Part shown: positions 55,586 through 64,000 of the stretch, in pieces
How positions within the stretch are numbered: position 1 is the first letter of the stretch
How the letters are laid out: every line of letters begins with the position of its first letter
Origin: a virus
Strand: one strand, 5' to 3'
Length of the DNA stretch: 64,000 nucleotides
Virus record (IMG/VR): IMGVR_UViG_3300037222_000100
Coordinates: 1-64,000 of that record
Program-made: the position numbers and the translations under genes
Notes under the pieces: generated by a model
Told to the model about the DNA's origin: nothing
Databases searched by the model: none
Seen by the model: only the letters and a program-made list of their open reading frames with translations

Positions 55586-56324
55586 GGGAATCGACAAGGA
55601 CAAGATCGTCCGCAACCTCGGCAAGAAGTACAAGCTCGTGCCGCATCTGGAGCGTGCATTCAAAGACTTCGAGGACGCGTGGGAGTTTCGCTACGAGGAA
55701 AAGGAGCACGATCAGGCGTGGCATCCTTCGGGCCATTGCACAGAGCCCCCGACCCTGCTCTACAAGATCGCGACCGGCGAGACAGACGGCTTTGGTGAGA
55801 TATCTACGTCACTCCGCAAGACCTTCCAGGTCGGTCACTTCTGGCATCAGCTTCTCCAGTACGTCGTGGTCAACAAACTGGAGATGTGTAGGCCGGAGGC
55901 TGTCGAGCGCGTAGCCACGAAGGACTGGTCCGCTAAGAAGGACCAGCAACCCTATCACTGGGTACGAGGCTCCGGCGACCTCGCTCCGGTAGAAACCCCT
56001 AGCTGGAAGGGACTCGTAGACTTCAAGACCATGCACGCGCAGGCGTTCAAAGAGGCACGGATACCCGCGCGGTTCGAGGCCAAGTATGAGTGCCAGATCA
56101 ACATCTACATGGACCTGTTTGATGAGGATGAAGCGATCATCCTTCCTATCAACAAGGATAGTGGAGAATTCAAGGAGTTCCTCTACGAGCGCAATCAGGA
56201 CCTCATCGATGTGATCTACGAGAAGTGGGAATTCGTATCGGCCTGCGTCGATGCTGGTGAACCACCCACAGACATGGATGACGAGATGTTCCCACTCCCT
56301 CTAACGGGACCGATCTCCGTATGA
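55569..56324 (+). CDS. RecB/Cas4-type exonuclease domain protein
   Basis: 251 aa. VGHFWHQLLQYVV provides the His, GSGDLAP the Asp and GLVDFKTM the D-x-K of the Cas4/RecB nuclease fold. No four-Cys iron-sulphur cluster was seen. Likely degrades DNA ends for recombination. Confidence 0.75.
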   Translation: MIKLDKGIDKDKIVRNLGKKYKLVPHLERAFKDFEDAWEFRYEEKEHDQAWHPSGHCTEPPTLLYKIATGETDGFGEISTSLRKTFQVGHFWHQLLQYVVVNKLEMCRPEAVERVATKDWSAKKDQQPYHWVRGSGDLAPVETPSWKGLVDFKTMHAQAFKEARIPARFEAKYECQINIYMDLFDEDEAIILPINKDSGEFKEFLYERNQDLIDVIYEKWEFVSACVDAGEPPTDMDDEMFPLPLTGPISV

Positions 56325-56857
56325 GCAACATCATGGCCATGGACCCCGGTGCCACGCGCGCAGGGTGGGCTATCCTCGGTGACTATCCTCCTGCGCCACC
56401 GACTTACATAGCCTCCGGCGTCGAGCACTGTCCCCGACTGAGCAAGAAGCACCCATTTCAGAAGTACCGCATGGAACTGACCGATTACTGGGTAGGCAAG
56501 GCCCACGAGTTGATTGAAGAGTACAACCCTAGCCTTCTGATCTCCGAGACGGTCCCTTCGCGCGGCGCTGGCATCCCTGAGCAGTTGTACGTGGCCAACG
56601 TGATGATCACCACCGTTCACGCAATTGCCATTGCCTACGGCATTCCTGTGGAGCAGGTATCGGCGCGTACAGTGCAGGCGAAAATGGCTCTGCGCAAGCC
56701 AAATGTGAAAGTGACGAAACCTCAGGTCCGCAACGGTGTACTTACTCATCTACCGGAAATGAAGGAGAGGTTGATGAAGAATGTCAAAGTATTCGAGGAG
56801 TCTGATGCACTAGCCATAGGGTTGTGGTACCTAGGGGTACAAACCAATGTGCTATAG
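56321..56857 (+). CDS. ruvC: RuvC-like Holliday junction resolvase
   Basis: 178 aa. MAMDPGATRAGWAIL has the first Asp, LISETVPSRG the Glu and EESDALAIGLW the last acidic pair of RuvC. Resolves four-way junctions after RecA. Its TAG stop forms part of the next promoter (CTATAG). Confidence 0.82.
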   Translation: MSNIMAMDPGATRAGWAILGDYPPAPPTYIASGVEHCPRLSKKHPFQKYRMELTDYWVGKAHELIEEYNPSLLISETVPSRGAGIPEQLYVANVMITTVHAIAIAYGIPVEQVSARTVQAKMALRKPNVKVTKPQVRNGVLTHLPEMKERLMKNVKVFEESDALAIGLWYLGVQTNVL

Positions 56858-56858
56858 T
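56850..56858 (+). promoter_or_regulatory. extended -10 promoter TGCTATAGT
   Basis: TGC-TATAGT ends 8 nt before ATG 56867, overlapping the ruvC stop. Confidence 0.52.
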
Positions 56859-56866
56859 GGACACAA

Positions 56867-57262
56867 ATGGTCGCTGCAAAAAAGAGCAACAAACCTACCG
56901 CGCCCATCCCGCTGCATCGAATACTCCGCGAGGTTCTAAGGCACTACACCGAGTATCGTGAACTGGTCAACTCGGACGGTCGGCTTCACGTCCTCGACTA
57001 TGGGTACTGGGTCTACAACGAGGATGGCACGCGCTCTCACAAGGAGCACGTCTCAATCTCCTTCTGGGACCTGCACAACGGTCTTCAGGAACTAGCCCCT
57101 CGCAAGCGCGAGGCGATCTTTTACAACGTCATCCTTGACATGAAGCAGAAGGATGTTGCCAAGATCATGGGTATAACTACCGTGAGCATTGGTCAGTACG
57201 TCGAGGCAGGCACGATCCAACTCGCCAAGAAGTACTTCGCAGAGGTACCCGATGGCGACTGA
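56867..57262 (+). CDS. sigma region-4-like protein, 131 aa
   Basis: APRKREAIFYNVILD then KQKDVAKIMGITTVSIGQYV is a sigma-70 region 4 helix-turn-helix. No region 2 was seen, so it is more likely a regulator than a full sigma factor. Leaderless start. Confidence 0.68.
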   Translation: MVAAKKSNKPTAPIPLHRILREVLRHYTEYRELVNSDGRLHVLDYGYWVYNEDGTRSHKEHVSISFWDLHNGLQELAPRKREAIFYNVILDMKQKDVAKIMGITTVSIGQYVEAGTIQLAKKYFAEVPDGD

Positions 57263-57815
57263 GGTCGAGGACGAGGATTACGACATCCTTGAGGCTGAAG
57301 AGCAGGATGCCGTCTTTGACCCGGCCCGGAAGTACACGTCGGAAGAGCTAGTTGCCTTTGCCGACCAACTCCTTCGCGAGGATTCGAACCGAGAGTTATG
57401 CCGCAAGTGCAAGGCGAAGGATGACGACGGAGACTGGCTGCCCTACGGAGAAGAGACGGGTCAGGTCGAGTCCGTTCCGCAATACGACGATGGAGGGGAG
57501 CCGCTTCTCGATGACGAGGGCAACCAGCTATACTTGGAGTTCCCCGAACTGAAGTGCGAGAAAGGGCACAGGTGGTTCCACGGAGAGGGTCAGCGCCGGG
57601 ACATCCGAGGACCGAATCCGATCCTCTTTGAGAGTCACTTGTACAATCGCAAACGTCGAGAGATTTACACAGAGTCAGGCACACCCGATCCAGCGTTCAC
57701 AATGGATAGGCACGGTAGACCCACACAGGGCATGTACAATCGCAGTCACCCCGAGGGACGCAAGATCAATACTAAGACTCAGCGCGCCAAAAACGGAGCC
57801 AGTTACTATCGTTAG
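57252..57815 (+). CDS. zinc-binding hypothetical protein, 187 aa
   Basis: MATEVEDEDYDILEA from ATG 57252. Acidic start; CRKCKAKDDDG and LKCEKGHRWFHG give a split zinc ribbon. C-terminal half basic and Arg/Asn-rich. Function unknown. Confidence 0.62.
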   Translation: MATEVEDEDYDILEAEEQDAVFDPARKYTSEELVAFADQLLREDSNRELCRKCKAKDDDGDWLPYGEETGQVESVPQYDDGGEPLLDDEGNQLYLEFPELKCEKGHRWFHGEGQRRDIRGPNPILFESHLYNRKRREIYTESGTPDPAFTMDRHGRPTQGMYNRSHPEGRKINTKTQRAKNGASYYR

Positions 57816-57822
57816 ACTGATG

Positions 57823-57831
57823 TGCTATACC
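57823..57831 (+). promoter_or_regulatory. extended -10-like TGCTATACC
   Basis: 30 nt before ATG 57861, with SD GAAGGAG in the leader. Confidence 0.4.
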
Positions 57832-57860
57832 CCCAACAACAAACGATAGAAGGAGAAGTG

Positions 57861-58295
57861 ATGAAGACAACAGAGATGAACGGTCCAGCGCTACTTGAAT
57901 GGTGTGGCACTGACGCCGCTCGATGGGCACAAGCATTCGCCGAACATTCACCTGCCGGTCCCGATGAGAAATGGGACGAGGGCTTTTTGATCGGGTGGTT
58001 CGCCAACGCCATGTGCATGGCAGACGAGGAGCGACGTGCCAAGGAGGAGAAGACGACCATCGAAACCCTCGGCTTGCTCTCAGCCGTATTGGCCGACCAC
58101 AGTGGCGCATGGGACGGGCTCGCGCCCAACTGGTTCCCACAGCCACCCGAGTGGCTTCAGCTATGGCGAGAGTGCGAGGACGTAATCACCTGCGATCCTG
58201 ATGCACCCGACAAGCCGACGATCACCTACAAGGTCGCTCCAGGACCGGGCCACGCACAGGCGTTCCTAGATCGACTCGAAGCGATAGATGGATAA
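57861..58295 (+). CDS. hypothetical protein, 144 aa
   Basis: MKTTEMNGPALLEWC, with GAAGGAG upstream. Trp-rich helical first half (AARWAQAFAEH, GFLIGWFANAM) and Pro-rich end. Overlaps the next gene by 8 nt. Function unknown. Confidence 0.65.
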   Translation: MKTTEMNGPALLEWCGTDAARWAQAFAEHSPAGPDEKWDEGFLIGWFANAMCMADEERRAKEEKTTIETLGLLSAVLADHSGAWDGLAPNWFPQPPEWLQLWRECEDVITCDPDAPDKPTITYKVAPGPGHAQAFLDRLEAIDG

Positions 58296-59043
58296 CGTCG
58301 AGGCACAAGAACTCGGCGTCTCTGACGACGAGCGAGCGAAGCGCCGGAACGTACTTGAGAAACGTTCCGGCGCTGATCTCAAGAAGAAGTGGGAGCAGAG
58401 CGACCGCGCTGCACTAGAGCGGCGTGAAAACGAAATCGCTCCCGAAACCATCACATCGCCACGGTGTAGCGTCTGCCAGAGCGAACACCGCGAATGGATC
58501 GAGATCGCCCTCATCAAAGGGCACTCGTACAAATCGATAGCCGACCGCGTACCCCCTGACGAGGACGGTAAAGGCATCGACCGGCGCTCGATAGCCAATC
58601 ACTATCAGCACCACATGGATGTGGAGCGCATGGTGATCCGAGGAGAGCTTGAGGCCGAGGCCAGGGCGCTGCAACAGAATGTCGAGGAGGGAGTGCAAGG
58701 TGCGCTCACCGACCGAGGCATGCTCAAAGTCCTGGCACGCAAAGCATTCGATGATGTTATCAAGGGCGTCACGACGGTTGAACCCAAGGACCTCATTCAG
58801 ATCATCAAGCTCCTCCACGATCTCAATGAGAACACGGCCAACGTCAAGGCCGAGGAGAACGAGATCGCGCTGCGTACATTCGTGCGCTCTGTACAGGTCG
58901 TGTGCGACCAACACACCATCCAGAAGATCGTCCTCGAAGCCGAACGCATACGCAAACAAGACGACGTACAGTACGCCATGGAGGGTATCCTGGAGAAGCC
59001 TCTGCCCGAGCTAATCGAGGGGACGGTTGTCGATGGAGACTGA
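58288..59043 (+). CDS. HTH protein, possible small-terminase-like DNA binder, 251 aa
   Basis: CSVCQSEHREWIEIAL followed by YKSIADRVPPDEDGKG and NHYQHHM looks like a zinc knuckle plus helix-turn-helix; a long helical C-terminal region follows. It resembles the DNA-recognition part of small terminases, but it lies in the replication block, so the role is open. Confidence 0.6.
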   Translation: MDNVEAQELGVSDDERAKRRNVLEKRSGADLKKKWEQSDRAALERRENEIAPETITSPRCSVCQSEHREWIEIALIKGHSYKSIADRVPPDEDGKGIDRRSIANHYQHHMDVERMVIRGELEAEARALQQNVEEGVQGALTDRGMLKVLARKAFDDVIKGVTTVEPKDLIQIIKLLHDLNENTANVKAEENEIALRTFVRSVQVVCDQHTIQKIVLEAERIRKQDDVQYAMEGILEKPLPELIEGTVVDGD

Positions 59044-59245
59044 ATTCAACAAGTGCGAGCACTGCGGAACGTGGCACGAGATCAAAACGACCACGTTCGG
59101 CGGCGTACCGGTCAAGACATGCCCATATATCCCCAGTAGCATAACGGGGTACTGGTATACTGGGCTAAGGGACCCCGATGAAGAGAACCCGATATCAGCT
59201 TCTTACAACCCCACTCTTGGACAAGATCGAGAGCTTGTCTCGTGA
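59033..59245 (+). CDS. small zinc-finger protein, 70 aa
   Basis: ATG 59033 (METEFNKCEHCGTWH) with CEHC...TCPY cluster. Its last 68 nt overlap the helicase gene in another frame, so the C-terminal part is uncertain. Confidence 0.5.
   Translation: METEFNKCEHCGTWHEIKTTTFGGVPVKTCPYIPSSITGYWYTGLRDPDEENPISASYNPTLGQDRELVS
59153..59161 (+). promoter_or_regulatory. extended -10 promoter TGGTATACT
   Basis: 16 nt before ATG 59178 of the helicase. Confidence 0.45.
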
Positions 59246-61133
59246 CGAGCAAGCTCAGTATCTCTTCCTGAGCACGAGCGACGAGTTCAAAGGTCGCTGG
59301 CAGGTCACGGCGCTCTGGCCCGACTTCTTCTTCGATTTCGAGGACATCATCGGGCACTATCGCACGGTGTCTCCAGCCAAGCTGGACGAATTCCTGTCGT
59401 TCGCAGATGAGACGGGTTACGTCATCGTCTTCGAGGACCCACCCGAGGCTATCTTGGAAGCATACGAGAGTCTGAAAGACCCTCCACCATTCTCTCTCAA
59501 TTCCTCCCTTGAGAACACAGTCAACGGGATGTTTTCGTGGCAGACGGAAGGGTTCAACAAGCTCATACGTGACGAAGACCTTCAGGCGGGACTTGTGGTC
59601 TGGGATACGGGTACCGGGAAGACGGCATTCATCGCAGCGGCCTTGAAGTGGCATGAGGAATGGGGACACCCATATGACCTCGCTCTCATCGTCGTAAAGA
59701 AGAACAACAAGATCGACATGCAACGTAAGATCAAGGCGCTTGCCGGGTTCGAGTCGTTCGTGGTCGAGGGTCCGCCCAAAAAGCGTGACCCCGTGTATGC
59801 GGCTATCTCTGATGCTCTCGCGGAGAAACGATCACCGATCATGATCACCAACTACGAGAAATTCCGAGACGATGACGAGATGTTCAAGTGGCTCATGGGA
59901 GGGCGTGACTGTCTCGTCTTCTGGGATGAGATGCCGACACGCCTGAGTGAACGCACAACGAAAGTCTACGAGGCCGTGCAGAAGTGTCTCTGGAAGGTCT
60001 TCCAACCCAAGAGAGGGCGACCCACAGCACGACCCAAATGGATGCGTCAGTGGGAGCTAACCGCCACTCCCATCGAGAACTCTCCTGCGGGGGTCTTCAA
60101 CTGCATTCGGCTCATGGTGCCGTGGCTACTGGGTACGGTCACTAAGTTCGAGAAGGAGTATGTGGCAGGGCGCAATGAAATTTCGAGGAAGCCCGAGCAC
60201 TGGCGACACCTAGATCGTCTGGAGGGACAGATCGAGCACATGACCCATCGCGTGAGTCGGGATGACCCCGAGGTAGCAAAGCTATTTCCTGAGGTCATGG
60301 AAGACCCGCTGATCATCGACTGGGATATGCGCGACCGTGCGGTCTACGACATGCTTGCTAGCAACGCAGTGAAAATACTCGAAGAGGAATCTGAGTCGGA
60401 CGAATTCAATGTGCTCGCGATGATCCAGGTCATGCAGATGCTCTGCGATGCGCCCTCTATGATCGGTCAGTCGGCCGAGCATCGCAAAGAGTTCCTTCAG
60501 ACCATCGCAGACCTTGGTGACGAGGACGATCTCCCCCGGCTGGATGGACCCAAAGGCTCCGAGATCGCATTGCGTCTTGTCGAATCGCTCAAACGAGCGC
60601 CAACTGACGACCACCACACTAAGTTCGACACCCTGCACGAAATCCTCACAGAGAAACATCCCAATGAGAAAGTGCTCGTGTACATGACGTGGGCAAGCTA
60701 CGGCTATGGTCCGTTGACGGCCAAGCTAGATGAGTGGGGCATCTCCTACGTCGCGTACACCGGGACTGACAAACAGCGACAGGAGGCAAAGGATGCCTTT
60801 CGCAGCGATCCGGATATCCGAGTCTTCCTCTCATCGGACAAGGGGAGCGACTCCATCGACCTACCTGAGGCTGCCGTTGGCGTCAACTACAACCTCCCTT
60901 GGACGTGGACCCGTAAGCGCCAGCGTCAAGGGCGCAACGACCGAGTGGATTCTAAGCTAGAGACAACCTGGTGGTACGATCTCATCATGGCCAACAGCGT
61001 CGAGGAGCGCAAGCGAGAAATCATCGAGATCAAGAAGGGCTACCACAAGGTTCTCTTTGACGGGCATGCAGTCGAGGACGCTATCTCCGCCAAGCTCACC
61101 CGCGAGGACCTGATGTTCATCCTTACGGGCTAG
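59178..61133 (+). CDS. SNF2/DEAD-like superfamily 2 helicase
   Basis: 651 aa. VVWDTGTGKTAFIAAAL (Walker A, motif I), LVFWDEMP (DExx motif II), ELTATPIENS (motif III), VYMTWASYGYG and the SDKGSDSIDL...NLPWTW...RQGRNDRV end (motifs V and VI) give the full SF2 set in SNF2-like style. Possible role in replication initiation or remodelling. It ends in an 11-nt convergent overlap with the leftward tail gene. Confidence 0.83.
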   Translation: MKRTRYQLLTTPLLDKIESLSRDEQAQYLFLSTSDEFKGRWQVTALWPDFFFDFEDIIGHYRTVSPAKLDEFLSFADETGYVIVFEDPPEAILEAYESLKDPPPFSLNSSLENTVNGMFSWQTEGFNKLIRDEDLQAGLVVWDTGTGKTAFIAAALKWHEEWGHPYDLALIVVKKNNKIDMQRKIKALAGFESFVVEGPPKKRDPVYAAISDALAEKRSPIMITNYEKFRDDDEMFKWLMGGRDCLVFWDEMPTRLSERTTKVYEAVQKCLWKVFQPKRGRPTARPKWMRQWELTATPIENSPAGVFNCIRLMVPWLLGTVTKFEKEYVAGRNEISRKPEHWRHLDRLEGQIEHMTHRVSRDDPEVAKLFPEVMEDPLIIDWDMRDRAVYDMLASNAVKILEEESESDEFNVLAMIQVMQMLCDAPSMIGQSAEHRKEFLQTIADLGDEDDLPRLDGPKGSEIALRLVESLKRAPTDDHHTKFDTLHEILTEKHPNEKVLVYMTWASYGYGPLTAKLDEWGISYVAYTGTDKQRQEAKDAFRSDPDIRVFLSSDKGSDSIDLPEAAVGVNYNLPWTWTRKRQRQGRNDRVDSKLETTWWYDLIMANSVEERKREIIEIKKGYHKVLFDGHAVEDAISAKLTREDLMFILTG

Positions 61134-61917
61134 CTACATCTGTCGTGGTGGCGGTGTCTTCCACTGTGCGCCGTCGATGTACCTGTCGTGTCGGTGCTGC
61201 ATCGACGGTTACGGCCCCCTCTCCTGTGCTTTCCCGGTGCAAGTGCGTCGTGCGTGTCGCCACGTCACTTGCCAAAGCCACATCGCCGGTCCTACGCTGT
61301 GCATGGGTCGTACCGCTTGCCGCATCATGCGTGAGGGCAGCATCATTGACATCGCGCACTCGTTTGCCTCCACGATGTATCCATTCGGGCGTTGCTGGAC
61401 CATCATCTGCTAGTGCGACATCGGACGTTTCTGCCACGCTTTTGACCGGCGGTTCTTCGGTGTTTTCTCCCCGGATCACATAGGGCGAGACGAATCCAAA
61501 TGCCTCATAAACGAGATTGACTGGGCGAGCAACCGACCAGCGCTGATTACGCGAGTCGATGACGGTGAGAGTAACTTCGATGTTCGGGTCTACGACCTCG
61601 AACGTATGTGTGACGGTCGGTCCAAAGCCTTCAGTGCCATCACCAAAGGTCCAGTGGTACTCCAGAATCGTGACTCCCGGAGGCGTGCGGACGTAAGGAC
61701 GTTTCGGATGCGCTGGATTGAACTCGGCTTCGAACACGACAGGGAGATGCACGGGCGTAGTGTTGAGCAGGTAACGCGTGTCACCTTCATATAGGGGTTC
61801 GTACGGGTAGGTGTCGCCGTCGTATGTAACGGAACCTGTCGGCCCATCCTGTTTGAAGAAGAAGTCGGCCTCAACATCGAGTGGCGGGAACGGAGGGTCG
61901 TTGATGATGGAGGCCAT
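61123..61917 (-). CDS. PKD-domain structural protein with C-terminal repeats, 264 aa
   Basis: Residues about 60-130 hold a PKD-like beta domain (YHWTFGDGTEGFGP, THTFEV). The last 95 residues contain about four imperfect units ending in HxxR and starting with D-V-A/D-A-A. PKD domains act in protein or sugar binding on virion surfaces. Starts in TAATG overlap with the gene upstream. Confidence 0.68.
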   Translation of the reverse strand: MASIINDPPFPPLDVEADFFFKQDGPTGSVTYDGDTYPYEPLYEGDTRYLLNTTPVHLPVVFEAEFNPAHPKRPYVRTPPGVTILEYHWTFGDGTEGFGPTVTHTFEVVDPNIEVTLTVIDSRNQRWSVARPVNLVYEAFGFVSPYVIRGENTEEPPVKSVAETSDVALADDGPATPEWIHRGGKRVRDVNDAALTHDAASGTTHAQRRTGDVALASDVATRTTHLHRESTGEGAVTVDAAPTRQVHRRRTVEDTATTTDVASP

Positions 61918-64000
61918 TAGACTACCACTATCGTTTCAGTGGACTCGCTGCGTAGACCATTGCGGTCGGTCACGACGAGAGTTGCGTGATAGGTACCTTC
62001 CTGCGTGTACCTGTGTTCAACGACCGTACTATCTCCTGCCTCGATGGCTCCATCTCCAAACAGCCACTCGCGTGAGATGATCGACGCAGTACCGTCTGTG
62101 GATTCATCAATGAATTCGAAGGTGCTAGGGTTCGTGCCATTGATGGTGAGTTTTGCGGTCGGCCCAATCTTGCCCGTGAGCTTTTCCTCAGGAAACACGA
62201 GACGCCCTAGCTGTGCGTATCGAGGGATGATCTTTGGACTTCTGATCGTGGCGTTCTGCCGCAGCGCTCGACCGCGTAGCTGTAGCTCTTTGCCACGCGG
62301 CGAGAGAAGAATACCCTTGCGATTGACGTTTACGATCTCCCGGAAGTCGGTCCAGGGAGCATAGTTGCTCTTCCATGGATCGTCCACGACTGATCGTGCG
62401 CTCCATTGCACGGCTCGCTCGAAGATCGAGACGCTATCGACCCACCAAGTAGAAGCCACTTTGGTCGGCTGGAGAATCTGAAGGGCATAGCGACCCGTCT
62501 GGAGGATCAGGTTATCCGGAATGCGCAAGATGACCTCCTGCCATTGATTCGTTTCGAGTTCGGGGATACCGAGCCTGTAGACAACGCCCTGGTCACTCAC
62601 GAGGTTAGCGATGATGTTGCTCTCCATGACCTCATCGATGCTCGTGTACCCTTTGCTTGGGAAGAACGGCGGAAACAGGTGCGGACTAGGCAGCGTCGGC
62701 GCATGTACGGTTTCGACTCTTTCGACCTGCCTCGGTTCGCCCGCGAACCAGAGGTTGAAACGAATCTCGAATTGCGAGAAGTCAACGACTTCGAAGAGGT
62801 TGGTTTCGAGCCCAACGTTGTTGGTTGTACCGTCTGTGTCTACACGGAAGCTTTCGCCACTGGTTGTACGAGCTTTGTCTCGCGTGAGTCGCAGCGCTTT
62901 GGATTCTGCGGGGTACTGCTTGAACCCTTGGTCCCAGAGTTCTTCGTTGCCCGTGAAGCTGGCAAAGAGTTGCGCGCCATCGACGGGTGTGCGGCTCTCC
63001 AGCGGGGCACTCTCGTATTCGGCGAAGCATACGCTCCGGGGCCTGATATTTTGGACATAGGCATCCGCATCCCCTAGGGTGGCCTGCCAACCGACGCGCC
63101 CCTTGCGCCTGCGGAAGATGCCGTCATCATCGATGACCGTTGAATCGAAGATGGGCTCCTGGATAACCGTTTTGTCGTTGTTGAGACGATAGATGCGAAG
63201 GCGTGCGGTTGACCCCGCTAGCGATGCAACCAATAGGTAGTTAGCGTTGCTATCGAGCGGTTCTGGGAGTTTCGGGAACACGTAGCCAGGACTTGTGGAG
63301 TTGGCCATGGTGATACTCGTTTTGACGGCATCCCATTTGAGCGTGAAGAAAACCCAACTCTGCTCGACGGGGTTTTCAACCGCGATACGCTCAAGGTCCT
63401 CCATCGTCTCTAGGTGATCAAACTGTTCCATGGGGCGTTTGTCGAATTCGCCCACTGTACGAGGGAGGAACTCGACAGTACCTAGATCGGGCTGAGGCTT
63501 ACCGTCGAGGTCAGACATAGTGATCCCAATGAGGTCTAGCTGGTTCTGGAAGATCATCGACTCCTCGCGGAAGAAGAGTGTGATGCTGTTGTCGTGCAGC
63601 GCTGACCCCGTATTGAAGGCAACCCCGAACTCCGTGTCGATTGGCGTCGGATCGTTGATCCCTGGCAATGGTGACGCTCGCCAGAGTGTGCTCTGGATGA
63701 AGAGAGGTCCGCTAGAGACGTTGCCATCGAGCGGCGTTGGTTTGCGGAGTCTACCGTTCCAGTTATCGAAGTCCACTGTGCTCACGACCCAACCCGGCTT
63801 GGCGGTCGGGGCAAGAACGAGCTTGAGGCCCATGATGATGAGTGAAGTGGGTTCATTGGCCACGACCCTGAAACGAACGCCGGTGATCTTCGACAGATCG
63901 ATTGCGTTCTGCTGGAATGCAGAACGCAAAACCCGGAATTTGCAACTGCCTTCGATGAGCGCATCGAGGCTAGCTTTGAAGGTAACCGATGCCGTGACAG
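61917..64000 (-). CDS. large tail/virion protein with PKD domain (N-terminus beyond right edge)
   Basis: The frame stays open to the right edge, so the start is outside; at least 693 residues are present. Beta-rich domains of carbohydrate-binding character lie along it (for instance WWVDSVSIFE at the end of a jelly-roll-like stretch), and the last 85 residues form a PKD domain (SREWLFGDGAIEAGD, TLVVTDRNG). Probably a host-surface binding tail protein. Confidence 0.72.
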   Translation of the reverse strand, partial: VTASVTFKASLDALIEGSCKFRVLRSAFQQNAIDLSKITGVRFRVVANEPTSLIIMGLKLVLAPTAKPGWVVSTVDFDNWNGRLRKPTPLDGNVSSGPLFIQSTLWRASPLPGINDPTPIDTEFGVAFNTGSALHDNSITLFFREESMIFQNQLDLIGITMSDLDGKPQPDLGTVEFLPRTVGEFDKRPMEQFDHLETMEDLERIAVENPVEQSWVFFTLKWDAVKTSITMANSTSPGYVFPKLPEPLDSNANYLLVASLAGSTARLRIYRLNNDKTVIQEPIFDSTVIDDDGIFRRRKGRVGWQATLGDADAYVQNIRPRSVCFAEYESAPLESRTPVDGAQLFASFTGNEELWDQGFKQYPAESKALRLTRDKARTTSGESFRVDTDGTTNNVGLETNLFEVVDFSQFEIRFNLWFAGEPRQVERVETVHAPTLPSPHLFPPFFPSKGYTSIDEVMESNIIANLVSDQGVVYRLGIPELETNQWQEVILRIPDNLILQTGRYALQILQPTKVASTWWVDSVSIFERAVQWSARSVVDDPWKSNYAPWTDFREIVNVNRKGILLSPRGKELQLRGRALRQNATIRSPKIIPRYAQLGRLVFPEEKLTGKIGPTAKLTINGTNPSTFEFIDESTDGTASIISREWLFGDGAIEAGDSTVVEHRYTQEGTYHATLVVTDRNGLRSESTETIVVV

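Noticed and set aside
1-64000. CRISPR array or insertion sequence
   Set aside because: No regularly spaced direct repeats and no transposase gene were seen; mobility is due to homing endonucleases.

Overview
This window looks like part of the genome of a large tailed double-stranded DNA phage (Caudoviricetes), most likely infecting an actinobacterium. It has a phage portal, large terminase, tail-collar proteins and an endolysin next to a small membrane protein. It also carries its own replisome and a dense tRNA array. The base composition is moderately GC-rich, and many genes seem to start within a few bases of an extended -10 promoter (leaderless mRNA), a habit common in actinobacteria. The tmRNA tag ends in Ala-Leu-Val, as I recall for the tmRNA of mycobacteriophage Bxz1. 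No major capsid or tape-measure gene was recognised, so the genome extends beyond both edges; the first and last genes are cut.

Layout. Positions 1-25 kb are transcribed leftward: a Fic/nucleotidyltransferase gene (cut), a LAGLIDADG endonuclease, a 1145-aa fusion containing a CCA-adding tRNA nucleotidyltransferase, many small genes, a polynucleotide-kinase-like protein, a metallophosphoesterase, portal (12.9-15.5 kb), large terminase (19.5-21.6 kb) and two tail-tip proteins (23.2-24.7 kb). Freestanding HNH endonucleases are inserted between these. The lysis genes lie at 25.2-26.2 kb. From 26.3 to 36.45 kb there is a leftward RNA array: about 35 tRNAs whose anticodons cover all 20 amino acids, an RNase P RNA (27.04-27.42 kb), a tmRNA (32.09-32.49 kb), several tRNA-like or otherwise structured elements, and a few small proteins. 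From 36.7 to 41.4 kb (leftward) come an RNA ligase, a ClpP-like protease and a class II ribonucleotide reductase. A divergent promoter region at about 41.4-41.7 kb starts the rightward replication block (41.7-61.1 kb): helicase loader, DnaB-like helicase, primase, RNase H, DNA polymerase III alpha, RecA, RecB/Cas4-type nuclease, RuvC, sigma-region-4-like protein and an SNF2 helicase. At 61.1-64 kb, leftward PKD-domain structural genes begin.

How it fits together. The phage seems to bring a nearly self-sufficient tRNA economy: the tRNAs, the RNA subunit that cuts their 5' ends, an enzyme that can add CCA (no CCA is encoded in the tRNA genes), a 5'-kinase plus RNA ligase able to repair cleaved tRNAs, and a tmRNA for ribosome rescue. 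The RNase P RNA gene sits with spacers of only 1-4 nt between two tRNAs, so its own product could help trim its 3' end. This combination is the most notable feature of the window. Coordinates of RNA ends are by eye and may be off by 1-2 nt.
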